A stretch of 64,000 nt of DNA from Thuidium tamariscinum (lineage: Eukaryota; Streptophyta; Bryopsida; Hypnales; Thuidiaceae), in contig OX344750.2 in NCBI GenBank assembly GCA_947034885.2, positions 39,294,821 through 39,358,820 of the forward strand, in the 5' to 3' direction. The notes beneath the pieces were generated by a model, which was given only the letters and a program-made list of their open reading frames with translations, did no database searches and was not told the origin of the DNA. A program made the translations under genes and the position numbers. Positions 63,477 through 64,000 of this stretch are shown here, one piece after another. Each line of letters opens with the position of its first letter. Position 1 is the stretch's first letter.

Positions 63477-64000
63477 GCATGCTTACGTTTCATCAATACA
63501 TCAATCAATGCAAGTGAATCCAACATCCAAACATTAGAATTGCAATGCAAGACATGACTTACAATCATTTGTGCACATGTGAGAAAAAGACTACAAAGTT
63601 TGTCATCATGAACCCCATGTCCTAGAATTTTCTTTTCAATAGTCTTTCTAAGGATACAATTACTTGTTACTTTTCACCACATTCAACCTAATTTGGATTT
63701 TCAAGAGGTACAACGTTGCATATTACAAAGGCTAGTACATAGATTGGAAATTTGGAATACTACAATAAGTCCCTTTAATGTAAATGAAATACTTCTATCC
63801 TTTTTGCAATTAGCAATACTTCTTCTATACCACACATTAAAAAAGGTGAGACAAACTTGGGGTTGGTTCAAAAGAAACTAAAAGCAATTGAAATGGAATT
63901 GGGATGCAACTACATAGTTGTAATGAGCCTCTAACAAAATGATCCTATAGCTTGCCTACTAAAAGTGCAACAAATAGAGCTTGCAACCATCTACAAATCT
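63477..64000. other. Upstream flank of the phytocyanin gene
   Basis: It presumably carries the minus-strand promoter. The small plus-strand frames show no recognisable product. Confidence 0.4.

Overview
The window is nuclear DNA of a land plant. Its genes carry spliceosomal introns and encode plant-specific products: a phytoglobin, a PLATZ zinc-finger protein, a plastid-type branching-enzyme homologue, an LRR receptor-like protein, a phytocyanin and a cinnamoyl-CoA-reductase-like enzyme. Genes are GC-richer islands in very AT-rich spacers full of small inverted-repeat elements, with no recognisable reverse transcriptase, integrase or transposase. A non-seed plant (bryophyte, lycophyte or fern) is my inference; the species cannot be named from this sequence.

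Layout. 1-839: last two exons of a CCR/DFR-like reductase. 840-7200: AT-rich spacer with a 1-kb fold-back element and a miRNA-like hairpin. 7200-11850 and 16060-20110: two copies of a roughly 4-kb duplication, each with a PLATZ gene; the first is open, the second has three nonsense codons. A four-exon phytoglobin gene (12319-13542, minus) lies between them, next to a 127-bp tandem array. 20810-22463: a non-autonomous CACTA-type element carrying a tRNA-derived SINE head and a nested fold-back. 27498-28200: a minisatellite.

28770-34106 (minus) is the most unusual locus: a decayed gene of about eleven exons that I reconstructed exon by exon. It encodes a ParB-like module (VCDGNH motif), a charged linker and a C-terminal DNA N4/N6-methyltransferase-type module (LDYTASIGAS, then HIVALEED). 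It carries several in-frame stops and frameshifts. Long near-perfect palindromes sharing a GGATCYGAGC-like core sit in one of its introns and just upstream.

35000-43980: gene-poor, with hairpin repeats, a 215-bp CACTA-type MITE and another inverted-repeat element. 44577-47284: a two-exon receptor-like protein without kinase. 51439-52990 (minus): ribosomal protein eL34, divergent from a 22-exon branching-enzyme-like gene (53449-61373) across a 458-bp shared promoter region. 62861-63476 (minus): a two-exon phytocyanin lacking expected copper ligands.

The intact genes have unrelated roles (translation, starch/glucan metabolism, oxygen/NO chemistry, surface recognition, phenylpropanoid-type reduction), so no functional cluster is evident.
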